Assembly (NCBI RefSeq): GCF_029784165.1
Contig: NC_073695.1
Span: 232,812,380 to 232,876,379 of the forward strand
DNA from: Wyeomyia smithii
Lineage: Eukaryota; Arthropoda; Insecta; Diptera; Culicidae
Direction of reading: 5' to 3'
DNA length: 64,000 nucleotides
Shown here: positions 11,987 to 22,385 of the stretch, piece after piece
How the letters are laid out: each line of letters begins with the position of its first letter
Position numbering within the stretch: position 1 is the stretch's first letter
Program-made: the position numbers and the translations under genes
Notes under the pieces: generated by a model
The model's input: the letters and a program-made list of their open reading frames with translations, nothing else
The model's database searches: none
Told to the model about the DNA's origin: nothing

Positions 11987-13889
11987 CAGTAGGTTTCCGT
12001 TTTTGGCAACAAAATTTTAAATTTCAGTTGCCAGAACTGGAACCGTGCCAAAAAAGGAAACCTTTTTTGTCATCAATAAATTCTATTTGAGACTTCAGAA
12101 TGATTATGAAAATTATTTATTTATATGATTAAATGCGTTTTTAACAAAATTCGTCTTATCTAACGTACAGTAATAACAAATTTCAAATTTGTCGTCGCTT
12201 TTATTCTCTCGCAGCGCTTGTACAACAGTGTCTGTCACGTCAAACACTCTGTTCCATTTGAAAGCAAATGAGTGTAAAAGACGGCTGGTTTTAAATTGCC
12301 AGACCTGTTATATACGACAGTGCGTTGTTTACAGTTGGAGTCAAATACACGTTAAATTTAAGTTACCCATAAATAAGAAAAAAATCACCCAAATTTGAAA
12401 AAGTTTCACGATTTTTTATTGAGTAAAATTTTTACCCATTTGATGAGTAACAGCTACCAATTAGTCTTTTGATAAATTTTTATTTGATTTTCAAAATTTG
12501 AATTCTGCGCTTTGTGAAATATCTCTCTGCATTTAATCACGCTTGCTTTATTTGAAATAAATTATGAAAAACATATACTTTGCGTGTAAACAAACATAAA
12601 AAAAGAAGACAAAAGACCTCGTGGAGGAATTCCATCGTTACAAAATTATTGACAGAACAGTCCCCACTTATTAGCATATGTCTACGGAACACATAGAAGT
12701 AAATATGCTTCAAACCTGAGCAAAAGTGAAAAACTCAAAGTAAGTCAACTTTGTTGTGTAGTGTTTCATTTTGAAGCGTGATGTTTGCTTGATCATTTGA
12801 CAGCTTGTCAACATCCAAAAGTTATGTTTACGGTCGTAACGAGAGGTTTGAACCGATCACAATTGAACAGTTTTTTGTGGATGATAGTTACGCTTTGATA
12901 CCGTTAGCTAATATATAACGTTTCGAAGATAAACAAGCGATTTGTAAATATAACAACGATGGAGATTGTTAAAGAAGGTTAATCGAACAGAAATGGGTAC
13001 TTAGCGCGTGAGGTTTTCTCTCCAAATACTCTGGTGTTCGTGCTAATGTTTTGGGTTATATTGGTGAAGAAAAAACCTTCCGGATTATTCCGGTTTCGTG
13101 TTTTATCGCTCTGTAAAAATAATCAAGAAATAATTTTATTTTCGCTTCTGGGATAGTTGTAGCCATGGTAACAAGAATGAAACTTTGTCAAACGATGGAA
13201 AAGTGTACCGAAAAGTCATTTAATGATAAATTAAAGTATTTGGATGAATTTTTAACCGAATATGACTTAATTTAGGATTTATTATAAGAACGGGCATATA
13301 TCACTTTTAGGTGGGTTACTCTATGCAAAAATATGCCCAGATCCACTCATAAGTTTTTGTTATCACCAGGGCCGGATTTGGGCTTTGGAGGGCCCGGGGC
13401 AGATTTTTTCGTGGGGCCTGTTTTTGTTGTGCTACGCCTTCACAACCGCTAGAAGCTGACGAGCAAAAAAAAAGGTCTTCACTTCGTCTAGAGGGGCCCT
13501 CGAGTCGAGAGGCCCGGGGCATTCGCTCCCTTGGTCCCCCTCTCAAATCCGGGCCTGGTTATCACTATATGATACGTTCTCAGTGCAAAAAAAATATTAA
13601 AATAATTATGATCAGGTTAGATGTTCTAAGTGTTCCACTGTGCGGCATATCAATTGTGTTGGTAGTTGAGCTCGTTAGAAATCATCAGGCGTAAGATCAG
13701 TTTTCAGTTTCAGTTGAATCAGTTTCAACCTAGAACGGGTGTCAAAATCAGCTCAGTTTGTTGTGTAGGTCATTGTATACTATGTACTAAAAAAAGTTGC
13801 CAAAAACGGAACCCTTTGTTGCCAAAATCGGAGTGTGCCAAAAACGGAGCATGCCAAAAACGGAACATGCCAAAAACGGAAACCTACTG
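11987..13889. mobile_element. Pogo/Tigger-like nonautonomous DNA transposon
   Basis: The ends are perfect inverted repeats of 22 bp: CAGTAGGTTTCCGTTTTT at the left start and its complement at 13868-13889. CAGT-type termini and a TA on the left flank fit the pogo/Tigger branch of Tc1/mariner; the right flank is AA, so the TA duplication is only half preserved. The right end has five short copies of GCCAAAA(A/T)CGGA between 13797 and 13889. No transposase is visible, although the 1.9-kb length is near that of autonomous pogo elements. It is interrupted by an hAT MITE at 13367-13557. Confidence 0.8.
13367..13557. mobile_element. hAT-type MITE nested in the pogo-like element
   Basis: 191 bp with inverted ends CAGGGCCGGATTTG and CAAATCCGGGCCTG, flanked by a perfect 8-bp direct repeat GTTATCAC (13359-13366 and 13558-13565). 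An 8-bp target duplication with CAGGG-type ends is the hAT signature. It is G+C-rich and partly palindromic (GGCCCGGGGC near both ends). Perfect flanks suggest it is among the youngest insertions here. Confidence 0.9.
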
Positions 13890-14375
13890 AATTTTTGCAA
13901 ATTTTTAATATAACTTAAAATTACTTTTTAACTGAGCAGTTCCACAAAAAATGTCCCAGTTTCAATATTTTTTGTCATTTTAGATTTGGCCTAAACTTTG
14001 CATAAACGTTTCTATAGGCCGAGAACTGCCGGTACCCGGATAACTGTCCCATAATGAAAAACAACATGTTGAGAAAACGGCGATTTAATACCAACCAACG
14101 ACCATAACAGTTTCATGGCAGCACAAGTTTATCGTTGAGAACAAAAAACCATGGATGGAATTGGTTTTACGTTATATAACTTGAAAAAAAAAAAGACAAA
14201 ATGGGACAAAATATGCGGGTACATTTCAAAAATACTCGCATATTTTGTCCCATCACATATAAATTCAACGAGCAACCGGCAGTATCATTGGCAACGTAGA
14301 TTGTACTACAGAAAAACAACATTAGTCTAGTTAATTAAATGACATACTTCTATACGCCTAAAATAATCCGATATA

Positions 14376-14659
14376 CACTAAAGTCGCTTTTTACGCGGGG
14401 GATACGTGCCGCGTAAAAAAAACCGCGTAAATTCCGGAATCCGCGTAAAAAAACCATCGTTAATTTTGCATTCCGAGTGAAGGGGAACCGAAATCCGGGC
14501 AAAAAAAAATACCGCGTAAATTCCGGAATCCGCGTAAAAAAAACCGCGTAAATTCCGGAATCCGCGTAAAAAACGCGTAAATTCCGGAATCCGCGTAAAA
14601 AAAAACCCGTGAACTCCGGAATCCGCGTAAAAAAAGCCGCGTAAAAAGCGACCTTAGTG
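14376..14659. mobile_element. CGCGTAAA-rich MITE, copy 1
   Basis: 284 bp with inverted ends CACTAAAGTCGCTTTTTACG and CGTAAAAAGCGACCTTAGTG, bordered by TA on both sides. The interior is built from repeats of CCGCGTAAATTCCGGAATCC separated by A runs, about six units. A second copy of the same family is at 36228-36507. Confidence 0.85.
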
Positions 14660-15377
14660 TACACTAATCTGGAGCAAAATTATATGTTTGCACTTTGCAC
14701 CACTATGCAGTGGGACTGTAATGCGGGTACTTTCAATATGGGACAAAAACAACTTGGTATTTTTTCCATGTTTTTCCATACAAAAGTATCAATTTTAATT
14801 TTTTTGTGACAGTTATGCGGGTACCGGCAGAGAAGCTATTTAAAATGCTATTTTGGGAGGGTTATTGTGATTATAAATATTTTCAGAGCCAAAAGTTTGT
14901 TGATCAGTGTGACGTCTCTGGAAAAGTTTTAGACAGTTATTTTATCTTTCCGATAAAAAAAACTCAAAAAAATTCATTTTTTAAATGTAAAAGAAACATT
15001 AAAACTAATATAAAAAAGCTTATTTTTCAAAAATCTCTTTTTTTGTATGAAAATTACAAAAAAATTACCGAAGTGATGAAGAAGTCAAAAAAAGTTATAT
15101 TTAAAATAAAATTACAACATGTTTATTTTTGGAAGGACAATATTATTATCTACAACTTTGCCAAAGGCACTATGCCAATCAAACCAACTGTTTCGATTAT
15201 AAAAATATTTTTATTACCCACAGAGTGTCCAACTGGAGGTAAAAATTATTTTTTCAGCTAAATCGGTTTGTTTGACTGGCATAACTAGTGTCTCTGGTAA
15301 GGTTGTAGAAAAAAATTTTGTCCTAAAAAAATATGCCCTGTGAGTTTCTGCGACACTAAAAATAATAAAATGCATTT

Positions 15378-16379
15378 GGGACCATTCCCAAACTACGTGG
15401 TCATATTTTGATCCCTTTTATACCCCCTACTCCCCCGTGGTCTTTCGTGGTCTTTTGTTTTGTGATCTTATTCTGCAAATATATGTACAATAAAGTATGA
15501 AAAATTTATAAAAAAAATGAAGGTTCAAGAAAACTGATTATTAGTTATTGCGCAAATTGTCTTTAACAAATATAATAATTTCCTTACCTGAAAGTAATTT
15601 AAAATACGCTTTTCTGTTGAGTATATTCAAAATGATTTTTGATTTGTTGTTGAGTATCAAAATAAATAAAATTTGTTTAAGCAGTTTGATCATCTACGAT
15701 AAATTTTTCGCTTATAGTTATGGAAAATTGTATACTCATCTAGAAATCATCTAGAAAAATATTTAGTTGATAATAAGTGAAACCTTACTTTTAGTGATTT
15801 TCAGGTATCGGATTTGTAACTAAGTTTTTTTTTTAATAAATTACAAAGTTTTTGAATGTCGAACAAAATATAAACATCTTTCTTTCTTCCTTCAGTTGAC
15901 GAACATCCAGGTCTTATATATTGTTTTTAAGACCAAAACTTTGATTTTTTTTACCGGTCGTTGAGTATTGAAATATACTTCCAGGAAAAATAACATAAAT
16001 CCCGACGCATTGCAAAATAGAACTATTATTCTAAAGAAGTAAATGCCATATAAGGCAAAGCCTGTTAAAAACAAAAAAAAAAAAATTTCTTCGTTCGGAT
16101 AAATTTGAAATATATTTCAAAAAATTTATTACAGTTAATTGCTGACAACTCTCAAACTTTCCGTGAAACTTATTAATTGGCCGTGTCAAATAAATTTATT
16201 AATTAAAAAACTGCGAAAGCTTCGTCTTGACTTAGTGGCAATAATAAATTATAGGTCAGAAAAAAGACTACGTGGTCTATTCGTTAACCCCCACACCCCC
16301 CGCGTGATTTTTCGTGGTCTTTTGATACCCCCCCCCCCCCGTCTTCCTATATATGACTACGTGGTTTGGGAACGGCCCC
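15378..16379. mobile_element. 1-kb inverted-repeat element with GGGACCATTCCC ends
   Basis: The left end GGGACCATTCCCAAACTACG matches the complement of the right end, GGGGCCGTTCCCAAACCACG, over more than 20 bp. TTT lies on both flanks and may be a 3-bp target duplication, which is weak evidence. Inside each end is a GTGGTCTTTCGTGGTC-like block with C runs; C13 occurs at 16328-16340. No coding capacity is recognisable. Confidence 0.7.
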
Positions 16380-17124
16380 TTTGAAGCAAACCAAAAATTA
16401 TTTTTCGTTCAACTAATTTACAGTTAGAATGGAATGTTGTAATGCAGCAAACAAATAGTTTTCTCTTTACTCAATTAAGTTATTCGTAATCATCCTCGTT
16501 CTCTAAGCTTTAGTAGCTTTAGTTTTGACAGAAGCTTTAGTTTTGACAGAAATTGCTATGCCCTCCTAAACAAAAGACAAAAAGTGACCTCTTTAACCTC
16601 GTGGGCTGCAAATATAACCACATTTTGGTGTACGTAAAAGATGCGTAAAATTTATTCCTACGAACAAATTACTAGATAACTTGTAGCGCATTTGGACGGC
16701 TTCATATTCCTCGAATATGACTTCAGTGATGACATGAATTTTATGCTCTGCGTGAATAAAAAATACCTCCCGCATGATGTTACGGTTTTGTTTTTAAAAA
16801 CAAAAATTACCAGCTGAGAGTTGATTCTTCTATGTCTGACTTAGTATACCAGATATCTATTGAGATATATTCTATTTAATTTATAGTCGCAATGAGCACA
16901 AACCAAAATAATGTAATAATGTGCATTGGAAATTTGGTCCGAAATTTCGTAATCGTCGAAATTGGAAGTTTAATTTCGCGAAATTTTAGGCGGAATTTAG
17001 CGAAATTCAACGAAATTTTTCGGCAATTTCGCGAAACCGAAATTTCGCGAAATTTCGGGAAATTTCGAGTTTTGCGAAATTATACGAAATCATTCGAAAT
17101 CTCGCACAGCCTTAGTACGGATTA

Positions 17125-18046
17125 TAAGATTCGACACTAACTGCAAGCGGTGTCGTTTTATTTAAATAAATGCAATATAATGTAATGTCAATAAGGGGTT
17201 AGTAATTAAATGCAAGCAATTAGTTAAATGCAAGCAATTAGTTAAATGCAAGCTGCTAAATGTAATTGGCTGAACAATCATGAAAAAAATGAAAACTGCC
17301 AAAAAATCAATAATTGTTATTATTGTTTCGACTATTCCTCCGCTGTTGGCCAACCGCTGTTAGCAAACCAAAGACCAAGAAAAATTGAATCTGCAGTGCG
17401 GTTTAAATAAAATTATTTAATATTAATGTTTCAAATGTTTCATAAATAATCTGTAAATCATGAAAAACATTCAAAACATACAACGTTACAACAGCTGACA
17501 CTGCATAAACGTAGGTACACTTGCCCTTCTCGTACGGCGGGTGTTTTGTTTGTTTAGTTTATTCACCGCTACCGTTGATGAAAAATAACACCTTCGCTCG
17601 CGGCGCTGGTACCGCGCTGCGAGGAATAATTCTATGAAATACGACAACAAACACTCGTCGGAATGTTCGCGCGTAAGATTTCTCTAAGAAGCCACGGACA
17701 AGAAGGCTGCTAGTGATAATTACAAGCAAAGCAGAAGCAAAACGTTTAAAGTACTCACCGAATTAGCTGCGTCATCTTTTTGTCACTCAGGAATGTCACT
17801 CAGTTTATAATTTTTTTTATTTGTTCGTTCGTTAAGAAACCACATCACTATTATTCAAACACAGAACACTCAACGCGCACACATAACAACAATTGATTAA
17901 ATAACTGATTGTTGATTGAATAACTGAAATAATTATTGTTGAACAACTGATAATAAACGTAATTGGCTCCGTAAAACATTAATTTGTATTGTGCCGTGTC
18001 AAATAAATGTTGCGTGAACTGAGATTAACTTCAGAGAGTGGTAGCA
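17125..18046. other. 5' leader region of the Ty3/gypsy element
   Basis: In element orientation this is immediately downstream of the primer site, interrupted at 17111/17125 by the 6-kb insertion. A short direct repeat based on TTAGTTAAATGCAAGC lies at about 17218-17265. No gag frame is recognisable. The rest is AT-rich sequence in which I see nothing further. Confidence 0.5.
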
Positions 18047-18063
18047 CCCCACTTCTGACACCA
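18047..18063 (-). promoter_or_regulatory. tRNA-Leu primer-binding site
   Basis: On the minus strand the sequence reads TGGTGTCAGAAGTGGGG, complementary to the 3' end of eukaryotic tRNA-Leu including CCA. It lies 5 bp inside the right LTR. This fixes the element's orientation (minus) and identifies 18069-18445 as the 5' LTR, where reverse transcription would begin. Confidence 0.88.
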
Positions 18064-18068
18064 TAAAA

Positions 18069-18445
18069 TGCGGAGCCTACCCGTGTAGACTCCGCCAGGA
18101 CCTGTGATAAATCGAAATAAAACATCAGAGTCCTGTACGCATGGTCATTCGACCATGCGGAACGCTTGATGAAACAAGATTGAATTTATTAAAATAACTC
18201 AACTTAATTCTACCCTACCAGAAGAGCCGGAGAGAAACAGTTCTCTTGTCCGATTCTTCGTCCTGTCCTCGTCTAATCCTCTCAATTTTAATTACTCAGT
18301 TATACTTTTGTATCTTCCGTCTCGCTCAATTCACTCGCGGACTGGCGTCACTTACTCAATCGTAAATCGTTCGGTATTTATTATTATTATTGTTATTTTA
18401 GGTTATTTGCCATGTGGCCGTCATCGTTTCGTTTCTCATGAAACA
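18069..18445 (-). repeat. Right (5') LTR of the Ty3/gypsy element
   Basis: 377 bp, about 99% identical by eye to 1113-1489. Visible differences are GCGGAG for GCGAAG, TTTGTATC for TTTGTGTC, GGTTATTT for GGTTCTTT, and ACA for ATA at the end. On the minus strand it would carry the element's promoter; I did not find a clear TATA and Inr pair. Confidence 0.9.
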
Positions 18446-20349
18446 CAGGAAGACATTGACACAGGACAGGAAGATTTATGAGTTGGATTTGAGAAATTCA
18501 TTGTCGACCGAACGAACGGTCGGTATCAAGTTTTGGGGAATTTTGTACCTTTTCAGTTCAGACCAGCAACGACGGGGAGTTGATTAATTACGTTATTAAT
18601 GGAATAATCTTGCCAACAAACTTGCAAACAAACAAAAAAAAAAGTTTGTTTACAATTAAAGAAGGAATATTTACGCATTTTAGTGTCTGGTGTGGTTTAA
18701 AGATATGCGTGGGTATTATAGCCATCATCCTATTTGAAATTGAAATTTACAAAATAAATGCCACTATAGCAAGAACACTAGGCAAATCAAATATAAATTC
18801 AGTGGTAGTGATACTTATAAAAAATACGTGCGTATAAGGTATTTTACCTAACCAAAAAGCCCAGCAAATATTGTCAAAAGAATTTAAATGTTTAAAAAAT
18901 AGCATGAGCCGAATTTACCAGTTAAAAAAATATTTTCATTCAATAAACTTTTTTGACACGCCTCAATAATCCAAGATTCTCACCCCTTTCATCCATTTTT
19001 CTTCCGGAATCTGTTTTCGGTCATCCACGTTGTAGGGGCCTACAGCATCCCAATTGTTTCCGCGAGTGGTAGTTTCTGATTGCGTGTTCTTTTATGGTTC
19101 GGTGTGCAAGTTTAAAGCGGGGTCCAAATGCGGGATCCTGATGCGTGGTCCGTGTCCAAGTTCCGAACGTGTTCCTGCCATTTGATGGATTAAGGCAAAA
19201 AAAAATTTTAACCATCATTAAAATTTTTGTTTCGGTTCGCCGCCTCCTAGAGACATTCACCAAAGTCTTCAACACTTGAAAATACAGCTTGTTACCTTTC
19301 ATTTGAAACCCTCGGAAAAATCATCGTCGCGGGCTTCTTCAATTTTTTTTTCTCGAAGTGAGGTATTAAAAAATCTTTCACGGGAGGTTTTTTTAATAGA
19401 AATAGTGCTATGGGCCAATGCACCCAGTTTTAAGAACCAGACGTCCATTCTTTGTTTCTAAAGCAGAGACGTTACTTAAAAGAGTAATAATGATATTAAG
19501 GGTAACATCGAGAGTAACATTTCAAGATAGGCTAGGATATCATAAAGCCATTTAATCAATTTTGTTTTATGTTATGTTTTGACAGTAGGGACCTTATAAC
19601 TCTTCTAGTACGAGCACAATAGTTCAAGCTGGACCACAAGAGTTCGATTCCCGATACAGCCAACTGACTTTTCGGGTTGGAAATTAATAGCTGTGGAAAT
19701 ACTTCGAGCGAACGCCTATTAAGCCAAGAAGAAGAATTTTCTACAGTCTAAATTTCCGAGCTGGGTACAGTAATCAATGTTTAGAAACCACTGTTCTGTG
19801 GCCCATCATACTGGGAAAACCGAATTTCGTGACCAGCATTATGGGCCAATGTTTAGCAGCGTATAAGAATGGTAAAAAAACGAAACTCAGAGCGGATATT
19901 TCGTAATTCGATGAATACACACCAATAATTTGTAGTCCCATTGATTTTGTTGAATAAAACACTGTTTTTCACGGATTCTTATTTTCCATGACCGACTTTT
20001 TGCAACTACAGTAAAATCAACAATAAATTATCAGCAAAGAAAAGGTTTTTGATTGCAGTTGACATTTTTTTTTTCTAATTTTTCATCTGCTTCGCCATTT
20101 TCCTAAATTCATGGATATTTGTGGAAGCCTATTTAACATTAGAATGCTAGTCCTATCTTTTGATGTTTAATGTAATGTTATTGATTTCTTCGTTAGAGCA
20201 GTGATTTCTTGTGTCAAAATTTTCGACTTTTTTTTACTGATTTTTAATCAGTAAGCAGTAAATGGGGGAGTCTGGCAGCACCGTTAGAAAAGATCGAAAT
20301 AAAAATAAAAATAAACGCTGATGTCTACTGTATTGTAAACTAGATTTAG
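18446..20349. other. Unassigned sequence between the two LTR elements
   Basis: No gene is supported. Short open frames (85 and 93 codons near 18580 and 19021) show no recognisable domain. A box-B-like sequence GAGTTCGATTCCC at 19640-19652, followed by a non-tRNA tail, suggests an old tRNA-derived SINE fragment near 19590-19720. The rest is AT-rich with no repeat I can define. Confidence 0.5.
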
Positions 20350-20826
20350 ATGCTAAGGGTATTTGAAGAAGTTCAAGTAGGAGTGGTCGGGGGTTCGAAT
20401 CTTAGTAGAATCAGGCCATTTTGTTGTCAAAGGACTTTAACATGGGATTATTCTCAGGCTCTCCACTCCATACCCTTCCTTCCAGCAGAATTCTATAGTA
20501 CCCCCTGCTGACTTTTATCCTAACAAAAAAAAGTCCCTCTTATAATAAAACTGTTCTAAGTAACGTATAATAGTTCTCTTCAGGGAATTGTATTTATGGC
20601 GCGGTTTTGGCTGGAGGAATGAGGTTCCGATAAGACTCCTTCCTCTTGACAAAATATAAGTCCTACTTATAATAAAACTGACCAGAGGTGTGAAGCATTG
20701 AGTGTCTCTTCAGGGAATTGTATTTGTGACGCGGTGTTGGTAGGAGGAACGAGGTTTCGATAAGACTCCTTCTTCTTGACAAAATAAGTCCTTTTTATGA
20801 TAAAACTGATCTCAGGAATATATATC

Positions 20827-21187
20827 TACAAACAACTCTATTTGAGGTTGAATATAATACTGCTTTATTTTCGTGAACTTTTACAAAAAGTAGCTTAATC
20901 CTAGATATACAATTATGTTGGTATTGGTGCGTCAGCAAGACGCGGCGATGAGGATCGATTACCTGGATGGGCGACGAGCGGGTAGTAGTTGAAGAGCGGG
21001 TAAACTAGGATGAGTCCTATCCTGAAGGTGTAATAAACCGGCCGTGAGCAGGTAATGGTTGAAGAACGGATAAACCAGATTGTTGGTGATGAAGATTTGG
21101 CTGTTTATATTCTGGAGGTGCAATAAACCGGCAATGAGCAGGTAATATAGTTGAAGAGCTGGGAGCTGGTGATGAGCTTACGTAATT
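20827..21187 (-). repeat. Left (3') LTR of the errantivirus
   Basis: 361 bp, matching 27409-27769 with about seven substitutions. It contains two diverged internal units of AGGTG(T/C)AATAAACCGGC followed by GAGCAGGTAAT and TTGAAGA, about 110 bp apart. Confidence 0.92.
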
Positions 21188-21197
21188 CCTCCCGCGG
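21188..21197 (-). promoter_or_regulatory. Polypurine tract of the errantivirus
   Basis: On the minus strand CCGCGGGAGG directly precedes the 3' LTR. Purine-rich sequence at this position primes plus-strand DNA synthesis in retroelements. It is short and imperfect. Confidence 0.5.
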
Positions 21198-21242
21198 GTG
21201 AAGAAGTTTCGTTCTCGAAACGTATTTAAACTGTCTCTTCTT

Positions 21243-22385
21243 TTACTGAGTTAGTTGATTTGGTTTTTGTTTATCTTTGTTTAATGATAATTTTTTTTGT
21301 GGACGATGCTTGATTATGCATATTGTCAATACAATGAAAACCATTATGGTTGTTAAAGAAAATCCCCCGAAAAGGGACCAAATAGTCCAATGAGTGCTGT
21401 ACTGTCGAAGGTATACGTGCTGTATTTCCTTCCTGGTTTCTGTGTACATTTTTATTAATTCTTTTGGGCTACCAGTATTGTTGATCAATGTTCTGAAAAT
21501 GTTCAGCTTCTGGTATGTTCCGAATACGGGACTATGGGTGATATCAAATTCCTTGGAGGTGAATTCTATGTCGTTTATCCATATTGAACAATTCTTGAAA
21601 ATGATCAGGAAGTTATCTTCCAATGTTCGATTATGCGGACCGCAGGTGCTAGATATGTTGGCTCTTACTCCATTTATGTGTATCGTTGACATGGATATTT
21701 GAATCGTATCCTGTTCGTCGAATACATGACTTGTATTGCACTTGCTCAATTTCCCTGTTATTATTGGTTTGAAGCACGTTTCTTGTTCCAAATTGTAAAG
21801 TTGATCCTGCTCCTGAATGTATGAGTCCTTATCTTTTGTTGCATAAAAGTCCTTCTTGCTGTATTTGAAATAATTCGTATTGCACTTTAGATAATTCTGG
21901 TACTTTCATAATATACAACAGATTTTCTCCTAAAGCTACTTGAGGTTTTATGGAACTGATGGCTTCGTCTAATGAGGAATTGTTTAAGCCTTGGTCAACC
22001 AGAATTTTTTTTTAGTGTTAATTCTTCTGTGGATAAGGTGTGGCTAGTTATTATTCCTAGTTTTGTATTTATAATAATGTTGTGTATGTTTTCTAATTAT
22101 TTATTTATAGTATTTATATTAATTATAAGAATAATTATGTCCATTGTTCCTAATATTATTTTGTTTTCTGCTATAGCCTTATTCGATGTTTGTATAATTT
22201 TACTCATTTTCTCGTTTATTTTATTGTTTATTCTGATTTGTATATTATTTTGGTCAATCAAATCATTCATAGTGTTGTTGATCATTCTAAGATCGTTGGA
22301 ATCGGGAGTTCCTGCAATAAATATTAATCCTGTGCCTAGTGCGTCCTATCTTTTCACTCAGTTGGGTTTTGCATGTATTATTTGA
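21243..22385 (-). pseudogene. Errantivirus env remnant
   Basis: Envelope glycoproteins let errantiviruses pass between cells, in the known Drosophila cases from follicle cells to the germ line. The best-preserved frame (21243-21791, 182 codons) is the C-terminal, transmembrane end. It has potential N-glycosylation sites (for example near residues 45, 54 and 67), a hydrophobic span at about 136-161, and a short basic cytoplasmic tail ending at the stop near the 3' LTR. Upstream parts are in other frames, including a 62-codon Asn/Ile-rich fragment at 22097-22285. No signal peptide or furin site is readable, so the gene is broken. Confidence 0.75.

Larger units (their letters stand above)
11075..17111. 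mobile_element. 6-kb inverted-repeat insertion flanked by a 13-bp direct repeat
   Basis: The sequence TTAGTACGGATTA occurs at 11062-11074 and again at 17112-17124. Between the copies the ends are inverted: GGGGTGTGCGAAAC on the left, GGCTGTGCGAGATT as complement on the right. Subterminal regions on both sides (about 11080-11230 and 16935-17105) are dense in CGAAAT/ATTTCG repeats. This is the structure of a DNA transposon with its target duplication. No transposase frame is visible. The interior holds the pogo-like element, the CGCGTAAA MITE, the 1-kb GGGACCATTCCC element and part of a dispersed tandem repeat. A 13-bp duplication is longer than for common superfamilies (2-10 bp), so the class is uncertain. 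Confidence 0.72.
1113..18445 (-). mobile_element. Ty3/gypsy-type LTR retrotransposon, decayed, with nested insertions
   Basis: Two direct 377-bp LTRs (1113-1489 and 18069-18445) bound a minus-strand element with protease, RT, RNase H and integrase remnants between 5333 and 9736. A primer-binding site matching the tRNA-Leu 3' end lies just inside the right LTR, so the right LTR is the 5' LTR. As recalled, a tRNA-Leu primer is typical of mdg3/micropia-like insect gypsy elements; the subgroup is inference. The LTRs begin TG and end TA (left) or CA (right). A possible 4-bp target duplication, CATG on the left and CAGG on the right, has one mismatch. About 6 kb of the interior is a foreign inverted-repeat insertion (11075-17111), and 3.8 kb of non-pol sequence follows integrase. 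Every frame has breaks, so it is not autonomous. Confidence 0.88.

Noticed and set aside
19590..19720. Possible tRNA gene based on GAGTTCGATTCCC
   Set aside because: Only the B-box-like part is convincing; no acceptor stem pairing or anticodon arm. More likely a SINE remnant.
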